From Hoeflea_A sp965228785 (GTDB lineage: Bacteria > Pseudomonadota > Alphaproteobacteria > Rhizobiales > Rhizobiaceae): 64,000 bases of DNA. Below, in pieces: positions 9,034-17,317 of the stretch. The number at the start of each line of letters is the position of its first letter. The first letter of the stretch is position 1. Both the position numbers and the translations under genes were made by a program. The notes beneath the pieces are model-generated. The model was not told the origin of the DNA and did no database searches. It saw only the letters and a program-made list of their open reading frames with translations. The DNA is taken from the NCBI GenBank assembly GCA_965228785.1, contig CBDDIF010000002.1, positions 3,224,001 to 3,288,000 of the forward strand. Direction: 5' to 3'.

Positions 9034-9810
9034 ATGTCCGACACGCGCACCGCTGCAGGTAGAGGCATGGAAACCTCGTATGGCTACCGTGAGGTTGGCG
9101 AAGGCGAGAAGCAGGCGCTTGTCAACGATGTGTTTCATGGCGTTGCACGGCGCTACGATATGATGAATGACATCATGTCGATGGGCATGCACCGGTTGTG
9201 GAAGAACGCAATGGTGTCGGCCCTCAATCCACGGCGCAGCGCCAACTACCGGCTGCTCGACGTGGCCGGCGGTACCGGCGATATCGCCGAGCGCATTTTC
9301 GAAGCTTCGGGGCGGCAGGCCCATGCCACCGTGCTCGACATCAACGGATCGATGCTCGACGTCGGCCGGCAGCGGGCCGCCCGGCGCAATCTCGATGCTC
9401 ACCTCGACTTTGTCGAGGCGAATGCTGAAGACCTGCCCTTCGAACCGGGCTCCTTTGACGCCTATACGATCGCTTTCGGTATTCGAAACGTGCCGCAGAT
9501 CGAGGTGGCGCTCAGCGAAGCCTTCAGGGTGCTCAAGCGGGGCGGCCGTTTTCTCTGCCTGGAGTTTTCCGAAGTCGATATTCCGCTGATCGAAAAGGCC
9601 TATGACGCATGGTCTTTTCAGGCTATCCCGCAAATTGGTCAGATCGTGACCGGTCAGCGCGACTCCTATCAGTATCTGGTGGAATCGATCCGCAAGTTTC
9701 CCAACCAGCCGGATTTTGCGTCCATGATTTCTTCTGCCGGGTTTTCCCGGGTCAAATGGACGAACTATTCCGGTGGCATCGCCGCGTTGCATTCCGGCTG
9801 GAAGCTCTGA
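9034..9810 (+). CDS. ubiE: Ubiquinone/menaquinone biosynthesis C-methyltransferase UbiE
   Basis: UbiE carries out the C-methylation step of ubiquinone synthesis (and of menaquinone where made) with S-adenosylmethionine. The 258 residues begin METSYGYREV after a short leader and include YDMMNDIMSMGMHRLWK, the SAM-binding loop DVAGGTGDIAERI (about 77-89) and the family signatures TIAFGIRNV and RGGRFLCLEFSEV. The start at 9034 is preferred over 9016 because GGAG lies 8 bases upstream and the length then matches rhizobial UbiE. The end of the gene lies 82 bases before ubiB in the same direction, suggesting a quinone operon. Confidence 0.95.
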   Translation: MSDTRTAAGRGMETSYGYREVGEGEKQALVNDVFHGVARRYDMMNDIMSMGMHRLWKNAMVSALNPRRSANYRLLDVAGGTGDIAERIFEASGRQAHATVLDINGSMLDVGRQRAARRNLDAHLDFVEANAEDLPFEPGSFDAYTIAFGIRNVPQIEVALSEAFRVLKRGGRFLCLEFSEVDIPLIEKAYDAWSFQAIPQIGQIVTGQRDSYQYLVESIRKFPNQPDFASMISSAGFSRVKWTNYSGGIAALHSGWKL

Positions 9811-9892
9811 TGACCGGAATGGTGTCGCGTTTCAATCGAACGACCGTTGGCGCTGTTCGTGCCGTTCAGGCCCACTGATTGGTCACGGCGCA

Positions 9893-11464
9893 ATGTTCCT
9901 TCCCTTCGCCTATTTCAAACTGCTGCGTGCCGGCTGGGTCATGGCCCGGGAAGGCGTGATCGCATCATTGCCCTCAGACGGACTGCGTGGCCCGCCGCTT
10001 CTGGCTTATCGGCTGGCTGGACGATTGGCGCGCCGCAGCAGCCGCCAGTCGGAGCGGGCGGTGCGCCTTGCCAAGGCTGTCGAGCGGTTGGGACCGTCTT
10101 ACGTCAAACTCTGTCAGTTTCTGGCGACCCGGCCGGACGTGGTCGGCCATTCGCTTGCCAAGGACCTGTCACTGCTTCAGGACCGCATGGAGACCTTTGA
10201 CGTTTCGGTAGCGAAACAAAGGGTGATGGATGCGATCGGCGTACCGGTCGAGGAGCTCTACACCCGATTTGACGGTCCGATTGCCGCTGCCTCCATCGCC
10301 CAGGTGCATCCGGCAGAGGTGAGCGATGATACCGGCCGCCACGAAGTCGCGGTCAAAGTGGTGCGCCCGGGCATCCGCCAGCGCTTCTATCAGGATCTCG
10401 ACTCATTTTACTTAGTCGCCGAAATGTCTGAGCGTCTGGTGCCAGCATCGCGCCGCCTGAAACCTGTCGAGATTGCCCGCACGCTGGAACAAACGACCAA
10501 GATCGAAATGGACATGCGGCTCGAAGCCGCCGCTCTCTCCGAACTGGCTGAAAACACCAGGGATGATCCGGGCTTCCGGGTCCCGGCAGTAGACTGGCAG
10601 CGTACGGGGCGTGATGTCATCACCATGGAATGGGTCGATGGCATCAAGATCTCCGAGATCGACCAGTTGAAGGCCGCCGGGCACGATCCGTTGCACCTGG
10701 CCGACGTTCTGATCCAGTCCTTCTTGCGGCATACGCTGCGTGACGGATTTTTTCACGCCGACATGCATCAGGGAAACCTGTTCGTCGACAAGGACGGCAT
10801 CATCGTGGCGGTCGACATGGGCATCGTCGGCCGGTTGGGAAAAAAGGAACGGCGCTTCCTTGCCGAAATCCTTTACGGGTTTATCCGACGCGACTATCAG
10901 CGGGTTGCGGAAGTTCATTTTGAAGCCGGCTATGTACCGAACCATCACGATGTGACCAGTTTCGCCCAGGCCATACGCGCCATCGGCGAGCCAATTCACG
11001 GTCAGTCGGCCGAGACCATTTCGATGGCAAAACTTCTGACCCTGTTGTTCGAGGTGACCGAACTGTTCGACATGGCAACGCGTCCGGAACTCATCATGCT
11101 GCAGAAGACCATGGTGGTGGTGGAAGGCGTATCGCGGCTGCTCAATCCGAAATTCAACATGTGGAAGGCGTCCGAGCCGGTCGTCGGCGACTGGATCGCC
11201 CGCAATCTCGGGCCCAACCGTATCCTGGTTGATGTCAAAGACGGGCTGCATGCGGCCGCGCGCCTTGCCGAACAGGCGCCTGTGTTGGCTGCCAGAGCCG
11301 AGAATCTCTCGCAGGAACTCGACAAAATGAGCCGTGACGGGCTTCGTTTCGATAGCGAAACGGCCGAAGCAATCGGTAAAGCCGAGGCGCGCCACTCCCG
11401 ATCCGGCAGAATTGCCCTATGGGTGATTGCATTGACAGCAATCTACATCGCGTTTCATTTGTAA
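9893..11464 (+). CDS. ubiB: UbiB family ABC1-type atypical kinase for ubiquinone synthesis
   Basis: UbiB is a membrane-associated protein kinase-like ATPase needed for ubiquinone production. The 523-residue product shows the KxGQ-like segment LGPSYVKLCQFLATRPD (near 62-78), the ATP-binding AAASIAQVHPAEV with an alanine-rich loop in place of the glycine-rich loop, VAVKVVRPGIR with the invariant Lys, FFHADMHQGNLFV with the catalytic loop and VAVDMGIVGRL with the metal-binding Asp. The C-terminus ends in a hydrophobic anchor (ALWVIALTAIYIAFHL). The KxGQ motif is KLCQ here. The open frame extends upstream into ubiE, but the start at 9893 gives the usual length. Confidence 0.94.
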   Translation: MFLPFAYFKLLRAGWVMAREGVIASLPSDGLRGPPLLAYRLAGRLARRSSRQSERAVRLAKAVERLGPSYVKLCQFLATRPDVVGHSLAKDLSLLQDRMETFDVSVAKQRVMDAIGVPVEELYTRFDGPIAAASIAQVHPAEVSDDTGRHEVAVKVVRPGIRQRFYQDLDSFYLVAEMSERLVPASRRLKPVEIARTLEQTTKIEMDMRLEAAALSELAENTRDDPGFRVPAVDWQRTGRDVITMEWVDGIKISEIDQLKAAGHDPLHLADVLIQSFLRHTLRDGFFHADMHQGNLFVDKDGIIVAVDMGIVGRLGKKERRFLAEILYGFIRRDYQRVAEVHFEAGYVPNHHDVTSFAQAIRAIGEPIHGQSAETISMAKLLTLLFEVTELFDMATRPELIMLQKTMVVVEGVSRLLNPKFNMWKASEPVVGDWIARNLGPNRILVDVKDGLHAAARLAEQAPVLAARAENLSQELDKMSRDGLRFDSETAEAIGKAEARHSRSGRIALWVIALTAIYIAFHL

Positions 11465-11514
11465 TTTGATTTCATTGCAATCATGCCTTAGCTTCTCCGC
11501 GAAGGGAGACCGGC

Positions 11515-12903
11515 ATGGCCAGCATCACCATTCGCAGCCTGGACGAGGCGACCAAGCAGTCACTGCGGGAACGCGCCGCCCGCAACGGCCGGTCGATGGA
11601 AGAAGAGGTGCGCTTGCTGCTGCGTGCCGCGAGCAGCGGGACTTCTGACGCGTCACCGGGTCCGCAAGCGCCAGCGGTGGCTGTTACCCAACCGCATGGA
11701 AGCCTAGCCGGCAAACGAATTCTGCTGGTGATGACCGGCGGCATTGCCGCTTACAAGAGCCTCGACCTGATCCGCCGTCTGCGCGAGCGCGGAGCAGCGG
11801 TGCGACCTGTCATGACAAGAGGCGCCAAGGAGTTCGTCAGCACGCTCGCCGTCGGGGCGTTGGCCGCCGACAAGGTGTTCGACGAGTTGTTCTCACGCGA
11901 AGACGAGCATGATGTCGGACACATCCGGCTGGCGCGTGAGACCGATCTTGTGCTGGTCGCGCCGGCCACGGCCGATTTCATGGGCAAGATGGCTCTGGGG
12001 CTTGCCGACGACCTCGCGTCGACAGTGCTTCTGGCAACTCGGGCTCCGGTGCTGATTGCGCCGGCCATGAACCCGGCCATGTGGCAGCATCCGGCTGTGC
12101 AGCGCAATGTCGAAATGCTCCGGAAGGCCGGAGTGCAGTCGATCGGTCCAATGCCTGGTGAAATGGCAGAAAGCGGCGAGGTCGGCCTCGGACGCATGGC
12201 CGAGCCGCTGGATATCGCCGCGTCCGTCGAGACCCTTCTCGACGACGGCCCCAAGCCGCTCGCCGGCCGAACGGCTCTGGTGACCTCCGGACCGACGCAC
12301 GAACCCATCGATCCGGTGCGCTATATCGCCAACCGGTCGTCCGGCAAGCAAGGCCATGCCATCGCCGCCGCCCTGGCTGCGCTCGGGGCACAGGTGACCC
12401 TGGTGTCCGGTCCCGTAACGATCGCAGACCCCCGCGGAGTGACGACACTGCATGTGGAAAGCGCCCGCGACATGCTGGCAGCCGTTGAGGATCTGCTACC
12501 GGTCGACATCGCGGTGATGGTCGCCGCCGTCGCGGACTGGCGCGTCGCCGGCGAATCCGACGAAAAGATCAAGAAGCAGCCGGGTGCCGGTCCGCCGCCG
12601 CTGCAGCTGACGGAAAATCCCGACATTCTCAAAACCGTCGGCCATCATGCCAGGCGTCCCGCGCTGGTTGTCGGCTTTGCGGCCGAAACCCAGAATCTGG
12701 AAGTCAACGCACGTGCCAAGCTGGAACGCAAGGGTGCCGACTGGATCGTCGCCAATGACGTGTCACCGGAAACCGGCATCATGGGCGGCGACCGCAACCG
12801 GGTGCGCATCGTCAGCAAGTCGGGCATCGATGACTGGCCTGATATGGACAAGCAGGCCGTGGCCGAACGCATTGCCGCCGAGATTGCCCAAGGACTGAAC
12901 TGA
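11515..12903 (+). CDS. coaBC: CoaBC bifunctional phosphopantothenoylcysteine synthetase/decarboxylase with N-terminal ribbon-helix-helix domain
   Basis: CoaBC makes 4'-phosphopantetheine in coenzyme A synthesis. The CoaC flavoprotein domain begins near residue 66 (GKRILLVMTGGIAAYKSLDL) and has the catalytic-His region GHIRLARE and the APAMNPAMW motif. The CoaB domain has RYIANRSSGKQGHAIA and DEKIKKQPG with the expected lysine. Unusually, residues 1-40 (MASITIRSLDEATKQSL...GRSMEEEVRLLLR) match a FitA/Arc-type ribbon-helix-helix domain, joined by an Ala/Pro-rich linker with no break. The flap motif reads AESGEVGLGRM, placing Ser where E. coli CoaBC has Cys158. Its stop codon abuts that of the convergent GMC gene. 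Confidence 0.92.
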   Translation: MASITIRSLDEATKQSLRERAARNGRSMEEEVRLLLRAASSGTSDASPGPQAPAVAVTQPHGSLAGKRILLVMTGGIAAYKSLDLIRRLRERGAAVRPVMTRGAKEFVSTLAVGALAADKVFDELFSREDEHDVGHIRLARETDLVLVAPATADFMGKMALGLADDLASTVLLATRAPVLIAPAMNPAMWQHPAVQRNVEMLRKAGVQSIGPMPGEMAESGEVGLGRMAEPLDIAASVETLLDDGPKPLAGRTALVTSGPTHEPIDPVRYIANRSSGKQGHAIAAALAALGAQVTLVSGPVTIADPRGVTTLHVESARDMLAAVEDLLPVDIAVMVAAVADWRVAGESDEKIKKQPGAGPPPLQLTENPDILKTVGHHARRPALVVGFAAETQNLEVNARAKLERKGADWIVANDVSPETGIMGGDRNRVRIVSKSGIDDWPDMDKQAVAERIAAEIAQGLN

Positions 12904-14244
12904 CTATCGTGAACCGGAAATGGCATCCGCCACATGGATGGCCAGGCAGACACCGGTCAGAGTCGGATTGACCGCCATTCGAGTGGGAATGAGCCCATTG
13001 GTTGCCAGGTAGAGATTGTCGTAGCCCCAGACTCTGCCTCGCTGGTCGGCAACGCCTGTCCCGTCGTCCGCGACACTCATCCGGGTCGTCCCGGTCATGT
13101 GCGCGAAACCGAAGGGCATCCAGGAGATTTCACATCCCTGGCGATAGCGCCCGATCAGCTCGACAATGTCATCGGCTTCCTGTTCAGCAGCGGCCATCCG
13201 TCCCAGATCGGCGTCCGACAAGCGCACGTCGAAGCTGACGCGCCCGTCCTCGTGGAAGATCGCCCGCTTGTCCGCATCGATATCGACCGGACTGATCGAC
13301 TGGATTTCGACCAGCCGGTTCGGATCGACTTGGGCATCATCGCCGGTTGGCTCAAAGGGCGAGACGTCGTGCAGGATGAGAGTGTACCACTCGGCGATCT
13401 CGCTCGGCGGGATCTGAAGCCGCGGCGCGACGTCATCGGCTCCGCGCGCCGCGCAAAACTCTGGCGAAAGCACAACCTGACAGATCGCCAGCGGGTGGTA
13501 GGACAGGTAGCGGCCGAGGGCCGCCGGGCGAATGCCGGAGCGAAAAAGCAGGCGCGGGGTTCCGATAGCACCGCCGGCGATGACAAAGGTCGCTGCTTCG
13601 ATCGGTCCGGCTGTGGTTTCCAGGCCCGTTACCCTGTGCCCTTCGATGACGATGCGGTCGACGCACGCCTGTTTCACCGTCACTTGCTTGGCAGTGTGCT
13701 CCGTGAGCTGGTCGAACGAGCCGGTGTAGTGAAGGACGTCGTCCTCTTCATATCGGCCGGCCACGGGCAGATCGATCGCCGGGCGGGACGGACCGCAATA
13801 GGCAGAAAGCGCGGCGGCAATTTTTTGTTGCCGAACGGACCTGTCAAGGCGCTCGGACTGAACGTGAAGAAACTCTTCTGCAAGCGTGAAACGTTCGGAC
13901 CACTCGTCGTCGCCCATCACATCCCACGGGCTATCGCAGCGCGGGCACAGGTTGGTCCAGATGACGCCCTGCCCGCCCATGGCGCGGGTCACGGCAGCTC
14001 CGGGCAGGTGATCGCGCGAAACCGAACTGTCCAGATAATCGAGATGGCGGGTGGCCTCCGGCAGATAGCTGTCGGGGTTTTCGATAAACCCGCTGGCGTT
14101 GCGAAAATGACTTCCCGGCGGATCCGAGATCGCTGGCCCGTCTTCGAGAACCAGAACCGATGTGCCGTTTTGCGCCAGCCTGCGTGCAGCCGCGACGCCA
14201 AGCGGTCCACTACCGACGATGACAACATCATGGTTTTCAGACAT
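12904..14244 (-). CDS. GMC family FAD-dependent oxidoreductase
   Basis: This 446-residue flavoprotein resembles glucose-methanol-choline oxidoreductases. It has the dinucleotide-binding motif VVIVGSGPLGVAAARRLA at the N-terminus, a following VLVLEDGP strand, the GMC-like GQGVIWTNLCPR and FVIAGGAIGTPRLLFRSG, and a C-terminal FAHMTGTTRMS ... VWGYDNLYLATNGLIPTRMAVNPTLT region, where the Asn of NPTLT is the usual catalytic-site residue. It is shorter than choline dehydrogenases (about 550). The start at 14244 is preferred to 14262 because GGGAGGAAG lies just upstream of it. There is no signal peptide. The substrate is not predictable. A MITE-like element sits directly upstream, within 30 bases. 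Confidence 0.85.
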   Translation of the reverse strand: MSENHDVVIVGSGPLGVAAARRLAQNGTSVLVLEDGPAISDPPGSHFRNASGFIENPDSYLPEATRHLDYLDSSVSRDHLPGAAVTRAMGGQGVIWTNLCPRCDSPWDVMGDDEWSERFTLAEEFLHVQSERLDRSVRQQKIAAALSAYCGPSRPAIDLPVAGRYEEDDVLHYTGSFDQLTEHTAKQVTVKQACVDRIVIEGHRVTGLETTAGPIEAATFVIAGGAIGTPRLLFRSGIRPAALGRYLSYHPLAICQVVLSPEFCAARGADDVAPRLQIPPSEIAEWYTLILHDVSPFEPTGDDAQVDPNRLVEIQSISPVDIDADKRAIFHEDGRVSFDVRLSDADLGRMAAAEQEADDIVELIGRYRQGCEISWMPFGFAHMTGTTRMSVADDGTGVADQRGRVWGYDNLYLATNGLIPTRMAVNPTLTGVCLAIHVADAISGSR

Positions 14245-14270
14245 GGCGCTTCCTCCCGGCAAACCAGTCT

Positions 14271-14539
14271 AGAGCAAAGGGAGATAAGTTTGCACCATTT
14301 GACCGTGGCGATTTTGGTCTCTGGCTAGGCGGATTGCAGGCCGTGGTGCCACCCCACCACAAGTGCAAGCCAACGACGCCAGGGGCCAAAAGCGCCCGGC
14401 CCGAAGGGTGGCTGCATATCGGCCCATCGGCTGCGTTGCGCCGCTTGCCCGATGTCCCACATCGCGCTGCGCGACGCGCCTAGCCGAGTGGAGCCGATCT
14501 GCAGCCATCAAATGATCCAAACTTGTCACCCTTTGCTCT
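14271..14539. mobile_element. MITE-like palindromic intergenic element with 32-bp terminal inverted repeats
   Basis: The ends, 14271-14302 and 14508-14539, are inverted repeats matching at 28 of 32 positions, beginning AGAGCAAAGGG on each outer side. Inside are two further inverted-repeat arms: 14307-14324 with 14379-14396 (15 of 18 matching), and 14410-14423 with 14493-14506 (13 of 14 matching, GGCTGCA-ATCGGC). The 269-base unit can therefore fold into a long cruciform with two side hairpins. It carries no credible gene and no transposase. No clear target-site duplication was seen. No second copy was noticed in the window by eye. It may be a MITE or a RIME-like rhizobial intergenic repeat. 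Confidence 0.75.
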
Positions 14540-14591
14540 GGGTCGAAGCATGCGGCAAAACGGTGACAGGAAGCAACGCCCTGGGGGAGGC

Positions 14592-15416
14592 TCAGACGGC
14601 AAGCGCCTGTGGCACGTCAGAGATGGCGTGCCGGAAGGGATGAAACGGGCTGACCGCCAATCCGCGATCGTTGATTTCGACAAAGCTTCCGGCCGGTATT
14701 TCCGTCCAGGTTCCCGGAAAGTCGTCGAATGGCTCGGACACCAGGCAGAACCCGTCCCTGTCGGCTCTGCCGGCAAAGGGGCCCGAATAAAGCGTCGGTG
14801 CAAAACGATCGGTGGCATAGCGCACGGCATAGAGCGTCTCGCCGTCAGAAAACGCCGCCGTGAAGCGGATCAGGACGTCGATTCCCAGCCGTGCCGCTTC
14901 TGTTTCGACAAACCCGATCGTGGTTTCCAGTGCTCCGCGGGGATCCTGGTCGAGACCAAACTGATGGGCCAGCAGGAAGAAAAGCTCCGCGTCGGTCGTT
15001 CCGGCACGATGGTGATAGAGCCGGTCGTCGAGCTGCATTTCCATGCAGCGCTCGAAGGCAGCAAACGGACTGAGCTGTCCATTGTGCATGAATGACCATT
15101 GGCCGAGCACAAAAGGATGACAATTGTCGCGTGCCGTGCGGCCGGTGGTGGAGGCCCGCACGTGGGCCAGGAACAGCCGGGATCGAATTTGCCGCGCCAG
15201 CGAGCGCAGGTTCTCGTCGGACCAGGCCGGCAGTATGTCGCGATAATGACCCGGCTCGGAGTGCTCACCGTACCAGGCAATGCCAAAACCGTCGCCATTG
15301 GTCGCCGTCTTTGCTTCGGCGGCGCAATGAGACTGTTCGATCAACGAATGATCGGGAGCGGAAATCAGGTCCTCGAGAAAGCGCGGCGCTCCCCGATAGG
15401 CCATCCAACGGCACAT
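14592..15416 (-). CDS. Class II glutamine amidotransferase (EgtC/GATase_4 type)
   Basis: The protein would hydrolyse a gamma-glutamyl or glutamine amide using an N-terminal nucleophilic cysteine, here Cys2 in MCRWMAYRG. The 274 residues carry the Ntn-hydrolase features LFLAHVRASTTG, NCHPFVLGQWSFMHNGQLS with the Asn-Gly oxyanion residues, and GTTDAELFFLLAHQFG, all typical of the EgtC/YafJ branch rather than of GlmS or PurF, which have further domains. There is no attached synthase domain. EgtC works in ergothioneine synthesis, but no egtB or egtD is nearby, so a YafJ-like role of unknown substrate is equally likely. It is in the same direction as the downstream GMC gene, separated by the palindromic element. 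Confidence 0.85.
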   Translation of the reverse strand: MCRWMAYRGAPRFLEDLISAPDHSLIEQSHCAAEAKTATNGDGFGIAWYGEHSEPGHYRDILPAWSDENLRSLARQIRSRLFLAHVRASTTGRTARDNCHPFVLGQWSFMHNGQLSPFAAFERCMEMQLDDRLYHHRAGTTDAELFFLLAHQFGLDQDPRGALETTIGFVETEAARLGIDVLIRFTAAFSDGETLYAVRYATDRFAPTLYSGPFAGRADRDGFCLVSEPFDDFPGTWTEIPAGSFVEINDRGLAVSPFHPFRHAISDVPQALAV

Positions 15417-15422
15417 GGATCG

Positions 15423-15635
15423 TTACTTGCGATTGTGCATGCGGTGATGCATGGCATCGATCATGCCGCTGGCTGTTTTTTCGAACAGGAATGGCAGCAA
15501 TGCGTGCACAAGCGCTGCGCAACCCGCCAAAAACAGCCGGCCGGAAAATCCGCCGGCAAATCTCATATGTTGCAGATAGCTCTCGTCGACCGAACTCGGG
15601 TGGTCGGTGAACAATTGGGACAGGGAGCGGGCCAT
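15423..15635 (-). CDS. DUF6356 family small protein
   Basis: This 70-residue protein begins MARSLSQLFTDHPSSVDESY and has the FTDHPSSVxExYLQHMRFAG pattern followed by one hydrophobic helix (LFLAGCAALVHALLPFLF) and a basic His-rich tail (MIDAMHHRMHNRK). This order and length match the DUF6356 family, small membrane proteins of unknown function in alphaproteobacteria. It lies 6 bases upstream of the amidotransferase in the same direction, so the two are probably co-transcribed from a promoter shared divergently with the Lrp gene. Confidence 0.75.
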   Translation of the reverse strand: MARSLSQLFTDHPSSVDESYLQHMRFAGGFSGRLFLAGCAALVHALLPFLFEKTASGMIDAMHHRMHNRK

Positions 15636-15727
15636 GGTCGTTTCCTTCCGCCGTTTTGCCGAATAGCTGTCAGTTTACTTCGCCGGCGCGGGGAAGAGTT
15701 CCCATAATTTCTGGATTTTTGTGCGGT

Positions 15728-15747
15728 TTTGGGATAAACATCCCAAA
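15728..15747 (+). promoter_or_regulatory. Perfect palindrome at the start of the Lrp/AsnC gene (candidate operator)
   Basis: TTTGGGAT (15728-15735) and ATCCCAAA (15740-15747) form a perfect 8-bp inverted repeat with a 4-base spacer, ending one base before the ATG at 15749. It occupies the ribosome-binding-site position of the regulator gene and lies in the divergent promoter region. It is a natural site for autoregulation by the Lrp-type protein; this role is inferred. Confidence 0.5.
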
Positions 15748-15748
15748 C

Positions 15749-16222
15749 ATGCGCCATATCGACCAAATCGATCACAAAATTCTTCGAGAACTGCAACAGG
15801 ATGGCAGTCTTTCCATCGAATCACTTGCCGAGCGGGTTGGCTTGTCCCGCAATGCCTGCTGGCGGCGGGTCAAAGCGCTGGAGGAAGGCGGGGTCATCAG
15901 TGGCAGGGTCGCCCTGGTCGATCCGGAAAAGGTCGGATGCGGACTGCTCGTCTTCATCTTCATCCGCACCGCCAGTCACGATCCGGACTGGCTGGAGCGG
16001 TTCCGAAGTGCTGTCGTCGGGCTGCCTGAGATTGTCGGCGTCCACCGCACCAGCGGCGAGCTCGACTACGTGCTGCGCGCCCGTGTCGCCGACGTCAAGG
16101 CCTATGATCGGCTCTACCAGCGGCTGATTGCCCGCGTCCCGCTCTCCGATGTCAGCGCGTCCTTTGTCATGGAGGATATCAAGGACACAACGGCGGTCCC
16201 CATCGAGAGCGGCGCCACCTGA
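15749..16222 (+). CDS. Lrp/AsnC family transcriptional regulator
   Basis: This is a feast/famine regulator that probably senses an amino acid. The 157 residues have an N-terminal winged helix-turn-helix (MRHIDQIDHKILRELQQDGS then SIESLAERVGLSRNACWRRVKALEEGGVI) and a C-terminal RAM effector domain (GCGLLVFIFIRTASHDP ... VGVHRTSGELDYVLRARVADVKAYDRL). The length is normal. The frame extends upstream to 15656 without conserved sequence; the start at 15749 fits the family. A perfect palindrome covers its start region. Divergence from the DUF6356/amidotransferase pair suggests those genes, and the downstream pirin, as possible targets, which is inference. Confidence 0.93.
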   Translation: MRHIDQIDHKILRELQQDGSLSIESLAERVGLSRNACWRRVKALEEGGVISGRVALVDPEKVGCGLLVFIFIRTASHDPDWLERFRSAVVGLPEIVGVHRTSGELDYVLRARVADVKAYDRLYQRLIARVPLSDVSASFVMEDIKDTTAVPIESGAT

Positions 16223-16318
16223 TCCATCGTCAAACTGCGGTGAACAGTGCGTCTCCCACCGTTTGCTGAAATCGAACACTGGTGGGCTTATATTCGCCGT
16301 CAACAAGGAGACACGCAC

Positions 16319-17224
16319 ATGTCCATTCGACCCGTAAAACAGATATCGTCGGCGGTCCCTGCCATGGAAGGCGCCGGGGTCAAGCTGCACCGCGCATTCG
16401 GCTTCGCCGAGCCGGAGCTCGCCGACCCGTTTCTGCTGTTTGACGATTTTCGCAATGATCACCCGGAAGACTACCTGAAGGGCTTTCCGTGGCACCCGCA
16501 CCGCGGCATCGAGACCATCACCTACGTTCTGGCAGGCACGGTTGACCATGGCGACAGCCTCGGCAATCGCGGCTCGCTGGGCGCCGGTGACGTGCAATGG
16601 ATGACCGCCGGAAGCGGCATCATGCACCAGGAGATGCCGCAAGGCGATGAGCGAGGCCGCATGCATGGCTTTCAGCTTTGGGCCAACCTGCCGTCATCGC
16701 TGAAGATGACCGATCCGCGCTACCAGGACGTCAAGAGTGCCGACATTCCGGAAGTCATCGATGACGATGGAACCGTGGCTCGTGTCGTGTGCGGCGAGTT
16801 CTGGGGTAAGTCCGGTCCGGTCGACGGCATCTCGGCCGATCCGCTTTACCTCGACATCTCCGTGCCGCCGGGCAAGCGCAAGACCTTGCCCATCGACACC
16901 TACCGGTCCGCCTTTGCCTATATCTTCGCCGGCTCGGGAACCTTCGCCGGCGCTTCGAAGCCGTCCGGCGTTTTGACGGAGAAGGAACTCGCAGGCGAGG
17001 AACTGCTGTTGCGCGATCAATCCGGTGACCGCACGCTGGTGGTCTTCGACAGTGGCGACGAGATTGTCGTTCAGGCCGGAGCCGAAGGGATCCGCTTTCT
17101 GCTGGTGTGCGGCAAGCCGATCCAGGAACCGGTTGCCTGGCACGGCCCGATCGTCATGAACACCCGGGCTGAGTTGATGCAGGCTATCCACGAGTTGCAG
17201 TCCGGCACGTTCATCCGCAACTGA
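16319..17224 (+). CDS. Pirin family protein
   Basis: Pirins are bicupin, metal-binding proteins; some act as quercetin 2,3-dioxygenases or redox sensors. The 301-residue product has the N-terminal cupin metal site HPHRGIETITYVLAGTVDHG (His-His-His/Glu pattern near residues 58-77), GSGIMHQEMP and MHGFQLWANLP, all conserved in pirins, and a degenerate second cupin. AAGGAG lies 8 bases before the ATG, deciding the start against an upstream extension to 16247. A GC-rich hairpin follows the stop. The Lrp-type regulator upstream is in the same direction about 100 bases away, and the metC-like gene follows. Physiological substrate is unknown. Confidence 0.93.
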   Translation: MSIRPVKQISSAVPAMEGAGVKLHRAFGFAEPELADPFLLFDDFRNDHPEDYLKGFPWHPHRGIETITYVLAGTVDHGDSLGNRGSLGAGDVQWMTAGSGIMHQEMPQGDERGRMHGFQLWANLPSSLKMTDPRYQDVKSADIPEVIDDDGTVARVVCGEFWGKSGPVDGISADPLYLDISVPPGKRKTLPIDTYRSAFAYIFAGSGTFAGASKPSGVLTEKELAGEELLLRDQSGDRTLVVFDSGDEIVVQAGAEGIRFLLVCGKPIQEPVAWHGPIVMNTRAELMQAIHELQSGTFIRN

Positions 17225-17228
17225 ACCC

Positions 17229-17260
17229 GGCCGGCGCGCTCCATCACCGGCGCGCCGGCC
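17229..17260 (+). terminator. GC-rich hairpin after the pirin gene
   Basis: A perfect 10-bp stem GGCCGGCGCG / CGCGCCGGCC encloses a 12-base loop and starts five bases after the pirin stop codon. Only TTGAC follows, so the T-run is weak. It may be a poor terminator or an attenuating or mRNA-stabilising hairpin before the downstream metC-like gene. Confidence 0.4.
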
Positions 17261-17317
17261 TTGACAATCCGTGCCTCGCGAGGCCCAAAGGGTTCTTCAT
17301 TTCTATGCGGAGAGCCC

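Noticed and set aside
14269..14529. 86-codon minus-strand frame within the palindromic element
   Set aside because: It is made almost entirely of the inverted repeats and has no recognisable domain.
17225..17317. Riboswitch upstream of the metC-like gene
   Set aside because: Apart from one GC-rich hairpin with a poor T-run, no SAM riboswitch-like conserved core could be recognised.
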